Shown: positions 7,085 to 12,610, numbered from the stretch's first letter. The stretch: DNA of 14,176 bases from Baffinella frigidus (GCA_026770585.1 MU648285.1:1842-16017); one strand, 5' to 3'. Numbers and translations are program-made. The notes: generated from the letters alone by a model not told the origin.

Positions 7085-7867
7085 CCACTCTGCCTCTCCT
7101 ACCACACGTCCGTATCGTAACCCCTCGTCCCACGGGCTGAGCAACCGATGAATGTCGCAGTAATACTTACTCGTTGGGTCTGTTAGTACAGAAGGGTCCA
7201 TGATATGGAACACATGCCCACTGCTAAACAACAATCGCCGCACATCCCAAGGGATGGAGTCTAGGACCGATGGGGGGTAGACGGACTTGGAACCACGCAT
7301 AACAGCACCAATCTTGGCGTGCTTTACCTTCACAAGTCTCATGCGAAGAGCCTCTAACATCTTGGCGAATCGCATGTGGTCGCTCATGTGCATGTACTCA
7401 AGATAGCCCTGCCTGTGGTACGTTTGATGACCGTGTAGGTCTAGGCCAATCCGACATGCGATTTCCTCCGCAGTTTCACCCCTGCCTGTCTTGCCGAGAA
7501 GGTCGAATCCCGGGCCTGCAAATTCGATGAGTGACACGACCATGACCCAGCAACCATTGATTGCTGCCGTGTGGAGAGGTGTACATCCATGTTCATCTGT
7601 TACCTGAGGTGACGCCCCGTGCCGACACAGTAGACGTACAGTGCCGTCGTCCTGATCCCCAGTTGCTCTTGCGCCCATGCAGGCATAGTGCAGCGGTGTA
7701 TGTCCATCATGTGTTTTGGTCTCACACCGTGCACCCGCTTTGAGGAGAGAATCGACCGCGAACATTATATCCGGGTCGACAGCGGCCAGATGGAGTGGCG
7801 TCTCCCCCTTGTAATTCACACCATTCACGTTCGCCCCATGTTCCAATAGCAGTGGAAGTATTCTCAT
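7040..7867 (-). CDS. Ankyrin-repeat protein, downstream part of a split gene
   Basis: On the minus strand, 275 residues read from the ATG at 7867, which overlaps the upstream gene's stop as ATGA. The frame is open further up, to an ATG at 7957. The product begins in the second helix of an ankyrin repeat (LPLLLEHGANVNG) and continues with clear repeats such as GETPLHLAA, GHTPLHYAC and GCTPLHTAA, each followed by a helix and a [GA]-[AH]-type turn. Residues beyond about 120 are not ankyrin. A segment VLDSIPWDVRRLLF near the C-terminus resembles the F-box-like tails of viral ankyrin proteins, though weakly. Because the first repeat is half in this frame and half in the upstream frame, the two pieces were probably one gene. 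Translation may couple through the ATGA overlap or frameshifting, or one base may be wrong in the T6 run. Substrates are unknown. Confidence 0.75.
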   Translation of the reverse strand: MRILPLLLEHGANVNGVNYKGETPLHLAAVDPDIMFAVDSLLKAGARCETKTHDGHTPLHYACMGARATGDQDDGTVRLLCRHGASPQVTDEHGCTPLHTAAINGCWVMVVSLIEFAGPGFDLLGKTGRGETAEEIACRIGLDLHGHQTYHRQGYLEYMHMSDHMRFAKMLEALRMRLVKVKHAKIGAVMRGSKSVYPPSVLDSIPWDVRRLLFSSGHVFHIMDPSVLTDPTSKYYCDIHRLLSPWDEGLRYGRVVGEAEWLSSVGGLVDHEEEG

Positions 7868-8268
7868 TCTGGGCACTCCAGGTCGATACGATACATAGGA
7901 AAAAACGTTTCTTCGCGGATATACATATGTAACAATGGGCTCCTGTCGATGCACCATGGAGGCGCAACGTCACAGCAGCTTGCATCCACCCCATACTTCG
8001 GCTCCGTGAGAATATGCTCTGCAATGGCGTAGTTTTCAATTTCCACTGCCAAATACAACGTCTGGGTGATGAATTCCACTTGTCGCATCTCGTCCAACGC
8101 AAGATGCTCCCCACTCTGAAGCATCTGTAGAGCACGCCCAATGTTCCTGCAGTAAACACTATCGGACATGCGTCCAGTGAGCTCTGCGAATACGGGATCG
8201 GTGAGCAGTTCGGCGTTGTGTCGATCTGAAATTTCATGCATCTCTCGAGTGAAGTATCGTATTGGCAT
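7864..8268 (-). CDS. N-terminal part of the split ankyrin gene
   Basis: A 134-residue minus-strand product from the ATG at 8268; the open frame extends 14 codons upstream, but only to a GTG. A TATTTAA box on the minus strand ends 46 bases before this ATG. The protein is helical (for example DEMRQVEFITQTLYLAVEIE) and its last third contains IAEHILTEPKYG and RSPLLHMYI, which look like the end of one ankyrin repeat and the first helix of the next. The frame then stops at 7864-7866. The second helix of that same repeat is in the other frame, beginning at the overlapping ATG. A run of six A on the plus strand (7900-7905) lies between the two halves and is the obvious site for a one-base difference. 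It may be a decaying gene, a regulated two-frame gene or a sequencing error. Confidence 0.65.
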   Translation of the reverse strand: MPIRYFTREMHEISDRHNAELLTDPVFAELTGRMSDSVYCRNIGRALQMLQSGEHLALDEMRQVEFITQTLYLAVEIENYAIAEHILTEPKYGVDASCCDVAPPWCIDRSPLLHMYIREETFFPMYRIDLECPE

Positions 8269-8314
8269 TGGTCTGGGTTGGTACGATACGATTGAATATC
8301 GTGACAACACCGGT

Positions 8315-8321
8315 TTAAATA
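8315..8321 (-). promoter_or_regulatory. TATTTAA box of the split ankyrin gene
   Basis: The plus strand reads TTAAATA, so TATTTAA faces the minus-strand gene whose ATG is at 8268. The spacing to the ATG is 46 bases, slightly shorter than for the other TATTTAA boxes. Confidence 0.55.
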
Positions 8322-8324
8322 CAC

Positions 8325-8352
8325 ACGAGGTTCGTACGAGGTTCGTACGAGG
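8325..8352. repeat. 11-bp tandem repeat upstream of the TATTTAA box
   Basis: ACGAGGTTCGT is repeated twice and followed by a partial third copy. Each junction creates the palindrome TCGTACGA (8332-8339 and 8343-8350). Lying directly upstream of the minus-strand core promoter, it could be a tandem binding site. Confidence 0.65.
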
Positions 8353-8492
8353 CCGTCAGGTGTCTGGCGGTTCGTCTGGCGGCGTGCTGCAGCAGGTTCT
8401 AGTAGGCCTCTCCTCGCTCCGATCCGCATCCAACCCCCTATATACCCACAAATGTTAGTGTTTTCCCACCGACTGTTATATCAACACCCACA

Positions 8493-8557
8493 TGGCTTAG
8501 TGGTACACACAGCCCAATTCACACAGAAGGTAGCGGGTTCGAGCCCCGCAACAAACA
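8493..8557 (+). pseudogene. tRNA-like relic with intact A and B boxes
   Basis: TGGCTTAGTGG (from 8493) matches the internal A box of eukaryotic tRNA genes. GCGGG-TTCGAGC-CCCGC (8533-8549) is a perfect T arm containing the B box. Their spacing is that of a normal tRNA, and GGCT/AGCC can pair as a D stem. However, the bases before the D arm do not pair with AACAAAC after the T arm, and the anticodon stem has internal mismatches. I read it as a degenerate tRNA that may still recruit RNA polymerase III. Its expected 3' end is one base from the next tRNA. Confidence 0.5.
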
Positions 8558-8558
8558 A

Positions 8559-8633
8559 GGGATGTTAGCTTAGTCTGGCTTAAAGCGCTGTTCCTATGAA
8601 ACAGAGATCGAATGTTCGAATCCTTCACATCCT
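8559..8633 (+). tRNA. tRNA, anticodon UAU by geometry (Ile) but with an unusual anticodon loop
   Basis: A complete cloverleaf of 75 bases. The acceptor is GGGATGT/ACATCCT with a G-T first pair; the D stem is GCTT/AAGC with GG in the loop; the anticodon stem CTGTT/AACAG is perfect; the T arm GAATG/CCTTC (one mismatch) has loop TTCGAAT. A and B box sequences are present, and TTTTT at 8640-8644 is a polymerase III terminator. Counting by geometry, the loop is CCTATGA and the anticodon is TAT (isoleucine, AUA codons). Position 33 is C rather than U and position 37 is G rather than A. If the loop is opened by one pair, T33-CCT-A37 would give arginine. The identity is therefore uncertain. CCA is not encoded. 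No intron is seen. Confidence 0.75.
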
Positions 8634-8639
8634 ACTACC

Positions 8640-8644
8640 TTTTT
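8640..8644 (+). terminator. Polymerase III terminator (T5) after the tRNA
   Basis: Five T on the coding strand begin seven bases after the tRNA 3' end, the usual eukaryotic RNA polymerase III stop. It supports expression of the tRNA, with or without the tRNA-like relic, from internal promoters. Confidence 0.65.
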
Positions 8645-8754
8645 GCACCCATTCACTCGCACACAACACCACACCCACACAGGCAGCCTAGCGTATCCTG
8701 GAAGGCTGCCACGGCGCTCTTGCTGGGACTGCATCTGTGCCCGAATACCGCATC

Positions 8755-8761
8755 TATTTAA
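8755..8761 (+). promoter_or_regulatory. TATTTAA box of the first ankyrin paralogue
   Basis: TATTTAA ends 60 bases before ATG 8822, almost the same spacing as in the paralogue at 10058 (59 bases). Transcription would begin near 8785, so the out-of-frame ATG at 8778 is probably not in the leader. Confidence 0.6.
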
Positions 8762-8800
8762 ACCTCCGCCCCACTGTATGTGTTGTACAAGGGGGGTGGG

Positions 8801-8814
8801 GCCGCCTCTGCGGC
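8801..8814 (+). promoter_or_regulatory. Leader hairpin before the ankyrin ATG at 8822
   Basis: GCCGC (8801-8805), loop CTCT and GCGGC (8810-8814) form a small GC hairpin, directly after a G-rich run (GGGGGGTGGGG). It ends seven bases before the ATG. The paralogue has a hairpin in the same place with different sequence. Confidence 0.4.
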
Positions 8815-8821
8815 GCATCGT

Positions 8822-9727
8822 ATGGCACTGTATTATGCAGCGAGGTCCAACGACATGCACACGGCACTGCAACTGATCGCAGATGGTGAAGAGATCGACG
8901 GGGAGCACCGCCTCGATTCCGAAGCGCCGTACAAGGTGCCACTGCTGGGGGCGCTTCAGTATAGCCACTGGGGGATGGTGGAAACCCTCCTGGCAAACGG
9001 GGCGGCAACGGAGTGGCCAAGTTGCTACAAAGAACAGACGGTACTATTCCGGTTGATATCACAGGGAAACTTGCACATGGTGAGGCGACTAATTCACTAC
9101 GGTGCCAAGGTTTGTGCCACGAACCGAAATGGGAGGACGCCATTGCACATGTCTGCGGGGCTCGGCGAAACAAACATCACCGAGGCACTTCTCCGGGCGG
9201 GTGCAGACATCCATGCGACCGATGTGAGTGGATATACAGCGCTTCTATGCGCGTGCGCCTCGAGAGCCCCGGCAAGCGTGCGTCTCTTGCTGGAAAACGG
9301 TGCCGACGTGTCTGTCGTGCAAAGTAGAGGGATGACACCACTCATGTGTGCGTCATCACGGGGTTGTGTGCCCACCATCGAGATTCTTATCGGGGTTGGC
9401 GTGGACGTAAATGCGGCCTGTAATAGAAAGTGGACAGCATTGCACTATGCGTGCCAGAAAGGGAACGTTGGGGCCGTTCGTGTGTTGGTCGACAGCGGTG
9501 CCAATATGTTCGCGGAAGCCGACGTGTCACAGTATACACCATTGGACATTGCTAGACGCAGCGGAAGCGAAGACGCTGCAGCATACATGGGTGAGGTGGT
9601 ACGTGGTGCTAGGGCGGATGCTATTGCTATGGGACACGAACACCCCCGTCTGGGGGCTAGGTCTATGCTACGAAGCGTTGATGATGAAGTGATGCATATG
9701 GTGATGCAGTATGTCTACTCTACTTGA
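8822..9727 (+). CDS. Ankyrin-repeat protein with a C-terminal RLG module (first paralogue)
   Basis: A 301-residue protein. The start at ATG 8822 is chosen because it aligns with the start of the paralogue at 10058 (MALYYAA and MSLFYAA); the frame is open upstream only to a GTG. About seven ankyrin repeats span residues 1-250, with good repeats at 104-136 (GRTPLHMSAGLGETNI), 137-169, 170-202 and 203-235 (KWTALHYACQKGNV). Ankyrin repeats bind other proteins. Residues 267-298 carry the terminal module (HPRLGARSMLRSVDDEVMHM) shared with the paralogue and with the 145-residue protein at 6243. Poxvirus ankyrin proteins end in F-box-like motifs that recruit ubiquitin ligases; a similar adaptor role is inferred here, and the partner is unknown. 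TATTTAA and a leader hairpin precede the gene. An inverted repeat spans the stop codon. Confidence 0.9.
   Translation: MALYYAARSNDMHTALQLIADGEEIDGEHRLDSEAPYKVPLLGALQYSHWGMVETLLANGAATEWPSCYKEQTVLFRLISQGNLHMVRRLIHYGAKVCATNRNGRTPLHMSAGLGETNITEALLRAGADIHATDVSGYTALLCACASRAPASVRLLLENGADVSVVQSRGMTPLMCASSRGCVPTIEILIGVGVDVNAACNRKWTALHYACQKGNVGAVRVLVDSGANMFAEADVSQYTPLDIARRSGSEDAAAYMGEVVRGARADAIAMGHEHPRLGARSMLRSVDDEVMHMVMQYVYST
9076..9108 (+). repeat. 33-bp block identical to 10312-10344
   Basis: The sequence encoding MVRRLIHYGA is identical in both ankyrin paralogues, third codon positions included, while flanking sequence differs at many sites. That suggests local gene conversion or recent recombination between the copies. 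Confidence 0.85.
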
Positions 9728-9750
9728 CTGTGCCTGGTATTGAAGTAGAG
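9718..9750 (+). terminator. Inverted repeat across the ankyrin stop codon
   Basis: CTCTACTT (9718-9725) and AAGTAGAG (9743-9750) are perfect 8-bp arms with a 17-base loop. The stop TGA is at 9725-9727. This may mark the transcript 3' end. Confidence 0.4.
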
Positions 9751-9888
9751 CGCTAATGTTTACCGCGTGCACGGCGCGGATGGTACAGATGGTGCACACC
9801 CGTGAAGTAGTGTGTATAGGTACGATTCGTATGTATTGGAAACACAAACACTGTCAACCCAGGCCTACCACCACAACCCGCTGCGGAC

Positions 9889-9911
9889 TTAGTCCTCGTC
9901 GCCATCAGACC
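9889..9911 (-). pseudogene. Relic of the 3' end of the acidic-tail gene
   Basis: On the minus strand this reads GSDGDED and a stop, matching the end of the gene at 11130 (ASDSDDD and a stop). The flanking DNA aligns too (plus strand TTAGTC-x-TCGTC-x-C-xx-TCAGA in both). Upstream codons on the minus strand do not match the rest of that gene, so only the last codons were copied with the duplicated unit. Confidence 0.6.
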
Positions 9912-9991
9912 CTGCCAGGGTTTGTTCTATTCGCTGTACTGCCACCAGACAGCGCGATGCGGGGACTCCACACTGTCAAGGACATGCCGTC

Positions 9992-9998
9992 TATTTAA
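9992..9998 (+). promoter_or_regulatory. TATTTAA box of the second ankyrin paralogue
   Basis: TATTTAA ends 59 bases before ATG 10058 and is preceded by CCGTC, similar to the first copy (CGCATC). It is retained despite much divergence around it, which supports function. Confidence 0.6.
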
Positions 9999-10024
9999 GA
10001 AACACATGCGTTTAGAGGGGGGGC

Positions 10025-10042
10025 CTCGTCTGCAAAGACGAG
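10025..10042 (+). promoter_or_regulatory. Leader hairpin with GNRA-type tetraloop
   Basis: CTCGTCT (10025-10031), loop GCAA and AGACGAG (10036-10042) form a perfect 7-bp stem closed by a GNRA tetraloop, after a run of G. It ends 15 bases before ATG 10058 and would lie in the mRNA leader. Confidence 0.5.
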
Positions 10043-10057
10043 ACGCTGAATCCTCGC

Positions 10058-11002
10058 ATGTCACTGTTTTATGCAGCGTATACTAACAACGCAGAAGAGG
10101 CACTGCAACTGATTGAAGATGGCGAAGATGTAAACGGAGAGCACAGCCAGAATCGCAATTCGCCGTTCAGGGTGCCATTGTTGGCGGCACTTCGATCGCA
10201 CCACTGGCACATGATGGAACTCCTGTTGACAGCCGGGGCAGACACGGAGTTGCCAACGGCCCGGCTAGAACGCACAGTACTATTTCGTCTCATAAAAACG
10301 AAAAACTTGAGCATGGTGAGGCGACTAATTCACTACGGTGCCAATGTTTCTGCTGCAGATCTATCCGGGAAGACACCATTGCAAATGGCTGTCAAGAATG
10401 GTCTACCAGAAATCACCGAGGCACTTGTCCAGGCTGGCGCCGACATCAACGCGATCAATGAGGAAGGGGGTTCAGCGCTTCTGTACGCGTGCAGCATGTC
10501 AACCCCCGAAGAGATACATTTCTTGCTGAAAAACGGTGCAAATGTGTGTGGCATAGCACTTTTCAATATGACACCACTAGACTTCGCGGCGACGCGTACT
10601 TCTCCTCGTATCACCGAGATGCTTCTCCAGGCTGGTGCGAACGTCAATGGGGCCAGTCCTTTCGGGTGGACACCATTGCACCATGCATGCAGGGGGGGGG
10701 AAATTGCAACCATTCGTGTGCTGGTCGAGAATGGTGCCGACCTGTATGCAACGTCAAGCGATAATCAGTCCACGGCATTGGGGCTTGCTAGAAGATTCAG
10801 AACCGTAGTCGATGCAAGATGCATAGAAGATGTCATCGCTACAGAGGAAGAAGCACGTGAGGTGGCACGCATTGCTAGACTTGATGCTGTTGCTATGGGA
10901 CACGGACACGGTCGGCTGGGAGCTCGGTCTCGTCTACGATACCTTGACCAGGGCGTGATGCAGATGGTACTGCAGTATACCACCCAATCAACTTCACCGT
11001 GA
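10058..11002 (+). CDS. Ankyrin-repeat protein with a C-terminal RLG module (second paralogue)
   Basis: A 314-residue protein from ATG 10058. It aligns along its whole length with the protein at 8822; the main difference is an acidic insertion near residues 255-270 (ATEEEAREVARIA). Ankyrin repeats occupy residues 1-250, for example GKTPLQMAVKNGLPEI (104-119) and GWTPLHHACRGGEIAT (203-218), with turns such as AGADINA and NGADLYA. The terminal module at 277-308 (HGRLGARSRLRYLDQGVMQM) is retained, which argues for selection on it. The leader has a TATTTAA box and a stable hairpin. A short inverted repeat, TTCAC-C-GTGAA (10993-11003), overlaps the stop. It converges on the gene at 11130, 127 bases away. 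A protein-binding adaptor is the likely role; the target is unknown. Confidence 0.9.
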   Translation: MSLFYAAYTNNAEEALQLIEDGEDVNGEHSQNRNSPFRVPLLAALRSHHWHMMELLLTAGADTELPTARLERTVLFRLIKTKNLSMVRRLIHYGANVSAADLSGKTPLQMAVKNGLPEITEALVQAGADINAINEEGGSALLYACSMSTPEEIHFLLKNGANVCGIALFNMTPLDFAATRTSPRITEMLLQAGANVNGASPFGWTPLHHACRGGEIATIRVLVENGADLYATSSDNQSTALGLARRFRTVVDARCIEDVIATEEEAREVARIARLDAVAMGHGHGRLGARSRLRYLDQGVMQMVLQYTTQSTSP

Positions 11003-11129
11003 ACACGGAAGATGCATGGGGCGCACAGACACAAAGGCATTGTTCGTGGATTATCCGTGTACGGCTGATGTATTTCAAACACATTCATGGTCAACTTAAG
11101 GATATGGCACTACAACCTATGTTGCTAAT

Positions 11130-11729
11130 TTAGTCATCGTCACTGTCAGATGCACACCCCGCCGGGGCAATAGAGGCCCCGAGCATGCACCCACCCTCCT
11201 GCACCATCTCACCCTGTCGACCAGCCTTCTTCACGCCACCCACATGCACCGGATTTCCAGACCCCGCATCCGGCGTCGGTTCAGACTCCACGTGCGTACG
11301 AGCCTTAACCTTGAGCCGCAGTTCCTCCGTGGCATCAGCGACCTGCTTGCGAAGGGCCTCCTCCTCCCTGTCGAAGAACTCCGGGTGCTCAGCCTCGAAC
11401 TTTGCATGTCGATCGATAAACTTCTGCGCATCTTCCTCGATAGTGTTCCGAAGTGAGGTGTCCTTGAACTGAATCACATCCATCATACTCAGTATAGCCA
11501 CTCGAACCGACTGCGCCTCAGCGTGAAGCTGCTGCATGGGGGATAGACGAAGCGTCCCGTCAGGGTGCCGGCGGGGGGCGCGCTTCGACTTGTGCTCATG
11601 CTTCGCATGAGGCGGGGCGTCGCCGGTGTGCGGGGCATCACCCGCGCCCTTAGTCTTGCCCTTCGAAGTAACGTACTCCGCATAAGCAACCATCTCGGCA
11701 TTGTTCATCACAACCGTTGTGGTCGGCAT
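11130..11729 (-). CDS. Charged helical protein with an acidic tail, unknown
   Basis: A 199-residue minus-strand protein from ATG 11729, 33 bases from a TATAAAAG box. Residues 22-60 are disordered and basic with many His and Lys (HAKHEHKSKRAPRRH). Residues 64-145 are helical and rich in Glu, Lys and Ala (DREEEALRKQVADATEELRL), a probable coiled coil. The last residues are acidic (SDSDDD). There is no signal peptide or membrane span and I recognise no family. Acidic termini with Ser are common casein kinase 2 targets, which is general knowledge and untested here. It converges on the second ankyrin copy, and the relic at 9889 shows that its 3' end was carried along in the tandem duplication. Confidence 0.8.
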   Translation of the reverse strand: MPTTTVVMNNAEMVAYAEYVTSKGKTKGAGDAPHTGDAPPHAKHEHKSKRAPRRHPDGTLRLSPMQQLHAEAQSVRVAILSMMDVIQFKDTSLRNTIEEDAQKFIDRHAKFEAEHPEFFDREEEALRKQVADATEELRLKVKARTHVESEPTPDAGSGNPVHVGGVKKAGRQGEMVQEGGCMLGASIAPAGCASDSDDD

Positions 11730-11762
11730 AGTTATATCGATGGGGGTGTGCTGGTCAAATCG

Positions 11763-11770
11763 CTTTTATA
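11763..11770 (-). promoter_or_regulatory. TATAAAAG box for the gene at 11729
   Basis: The plus strand CTTTTATA reads TATAAAAG toward the minus-strand ATG at 11729, 33 bases away. It lies in the 57-bp gap after the stop of the next minus-strand gene, so the two genes probably have separate promoters. Confidence 0.55.
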
Positions 11771-11786
11771 GTTAGTCGAGAGTGGT

Positions 11787-12299
11787 CTACATAATATTGC
11801 GCAGTGACCCATTGTTGAAGATATTAGCCCATTTACAGGCACTTAGCAACATGGTTCCAGTCGTGCGCGGTTTCTCCGGCGTCAAACATGTAGGTACACA
11901 TGGAGAGGTCACAGCGTCCGTTGTGCTGCCTATAGTCACCATGAACTTGTGGTGAACAGAAACTGCCGCCAGAAAATCTTGCAGTGGGATGGCATCACAT
12001 GTAGCCGTGCGGGGCTCTGTCACGTACATCTGTAAGATCTTCCCACTCTTCAGTGCCGGCGGGGCGATACGTGTTTGATATGAATGCAACGTTGCACGAT
12101 CCCACTGTATAGTGTCGTGCAGCCATCTACGCAGTGTGTAATAGACAGGTGAGACGACCGTGCCGAGCCTACTCCAAATGGGGGAATACGAAGACGACAT
12201 ATCAATGTCTGTAGCTACGACCATCTTTAGGTCATACGTGTCTGCAGGGATGTAGATATCCTTGTGAAATTCCCTTACGTACATGTAAATACTGGACAT
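11787..12299 (-). CDS. Unknown protein, possibly frameshifted near its C-terminus
   Basis: A 170-residue minus-strand protein from ATG 12299. The N-terminal part is rich in Tyr and Asp (MSSIYMYVREFHKDIYIP) and the middle has a plausible folded texture (DAIPLQDFLAAVSVHHKF). No motif is recognised and there is no signal peptide or clear membrane span. From about residue 115 onward the frame becomes Thr/Pro/Cys-rich, while another minus-strand frame at about 11830-11945 reads a more protein-like RCDLSMCTYMFDAGETAHD and stops near 11827. A small insertion or deletion near 11945 may therefore have changed the end of the protein. No TATA-like box is evident before the ATG; a (CTAG)4 run lies 33 bases upstream. 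Confidence 0.6.
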   Translation of the reverse strand: MSSIYMYVREFHKDIYIPADTYDLKMVVATDIDMSSSYSPIWSRLGTVVSPVYYTLRRWLHDTIQWDRATLHSYQTRIAPPALKSGKILQMYVTEPRTATCDAIPLQDFLAAVSVHHKFMVTIGSTTDAVTSPCVPTCLTPEKPRTTGTMLLSACKWANIFNNGSLRNIM

Positions 12300-12331
12300 G
12301 TCGGCACATACAGGAGACTATGTCTTGGGTA

Positions 12332-12348
12332 CTAGCTAGCTAGCTAGC
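12332..12348. repeat. (CTAG)4 palindromic microsatellite
   Basis: CTAGCTAGCTAGCTAGC is fully self-complementary and could extrude a hairpin. It lies just upstream of the minus-strand gene that starts at 12299. Confidence 0.9.
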
Positions 12349-12487
12349 CAGCCCCTGCTTCAGTGAGATGTTCTACCGTCACATGATTAGTCAATTGATG
12401 TGCTCTAGATGTCTGCATACAGTACTCAATGTCGTAGCAGTTCTAGGTTGCTGCGCGGGAACCCCAGCGCACTACAGACAAAACAGC

Positions 12488-12567
12488 CACAGTGAAACAC
12501 ATATAACCACGGTGCAACGCATATAATCACGGTGAAACACATATCGTCACAGCGGAACACGTATAGC
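12488..12567. repeat. 20-bp tandem repeat, four copies, upstream of the gene at 12611
   Basis: Four adjacent 20-base units (starting 12488, 12508, 12528, 12548) follow the pattern CACRGYGNAACRCRTATARY. Each carries CATATA or GTATA, and the last ends 43 bases before ATG 12611. The position and repeated TATA-like core suggest a promoter or a tandem protein-binding array. Confidence 0.8.
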
Positions 12568-12610
12568 TGCGAGTAACACACCAGACCACGAACACCGCAC
12601 GGCTAGTACA

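Larger units (their letters stand above)
9728..10057. other. Spacer between tandem ankyrin copies, with promoter and relic
   Basis: This 330-bp spacer carries no gene. Its first 180 bases align with the spacer after the second copy. Next come the relic of the neighbour's 3' end (9889-9911) and then the promoter region of the second copy. An 80-codon open frame (9756-9998) has no counterpart after the second copy and runs through the promoter, so it is rejected. Confidence 0.6.
8706..11152 (+). repeat. Direct tandem duplication of about 1.24 kb (two units)
   Basis: Unit 1 is about 8706-9911 and unit 2 about 9939-11152. Matching landmarks are CTGCCAC (8706 and 9939), TATTTAA (8755 and 9992), the ankyrin ATG (8822 and 10058), ATGTATT (9831 and 11068), and TTAGTC followed by TCGTC (9889 and 11130). 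Offsets are 1233 to 1241 throughout, so the order and spacing are conserved outside the coding regions as well. Divergence is moderate, which indicates an old duplication. Confidence 0.8.
12300..12610. other. Divergent promoter region with repeats
   Basis: This 311-bp region separates two divergent genes and holds no gene. It contains the CTAG run at 12332-12348 and the 20-bp tandem repeat at 12488-12567. The rest shows no structure I can support. Confidence 0.6.

Noticed and set aside
8778-8821. Earlier start for the first ankyrin paralogue (GTG 8780 or ATG 8778)
   Set aside because: The ATG at 8778 is out of frame, the GTG is not a usual eukaryotic start, and the paralogue's start aligns with ATG 8822.
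9756-9998. 80-codon plus-strand frame between the ankyrin paralogues
   Set aside because: It has no counterpart in the duplicated spacer and includes the promoter of the second paralogue.
12488-12567. CRISPR array
   Set aside because: The 20-bp units are contiguous, with no spacers, and differ from each other; there are no cas genes.
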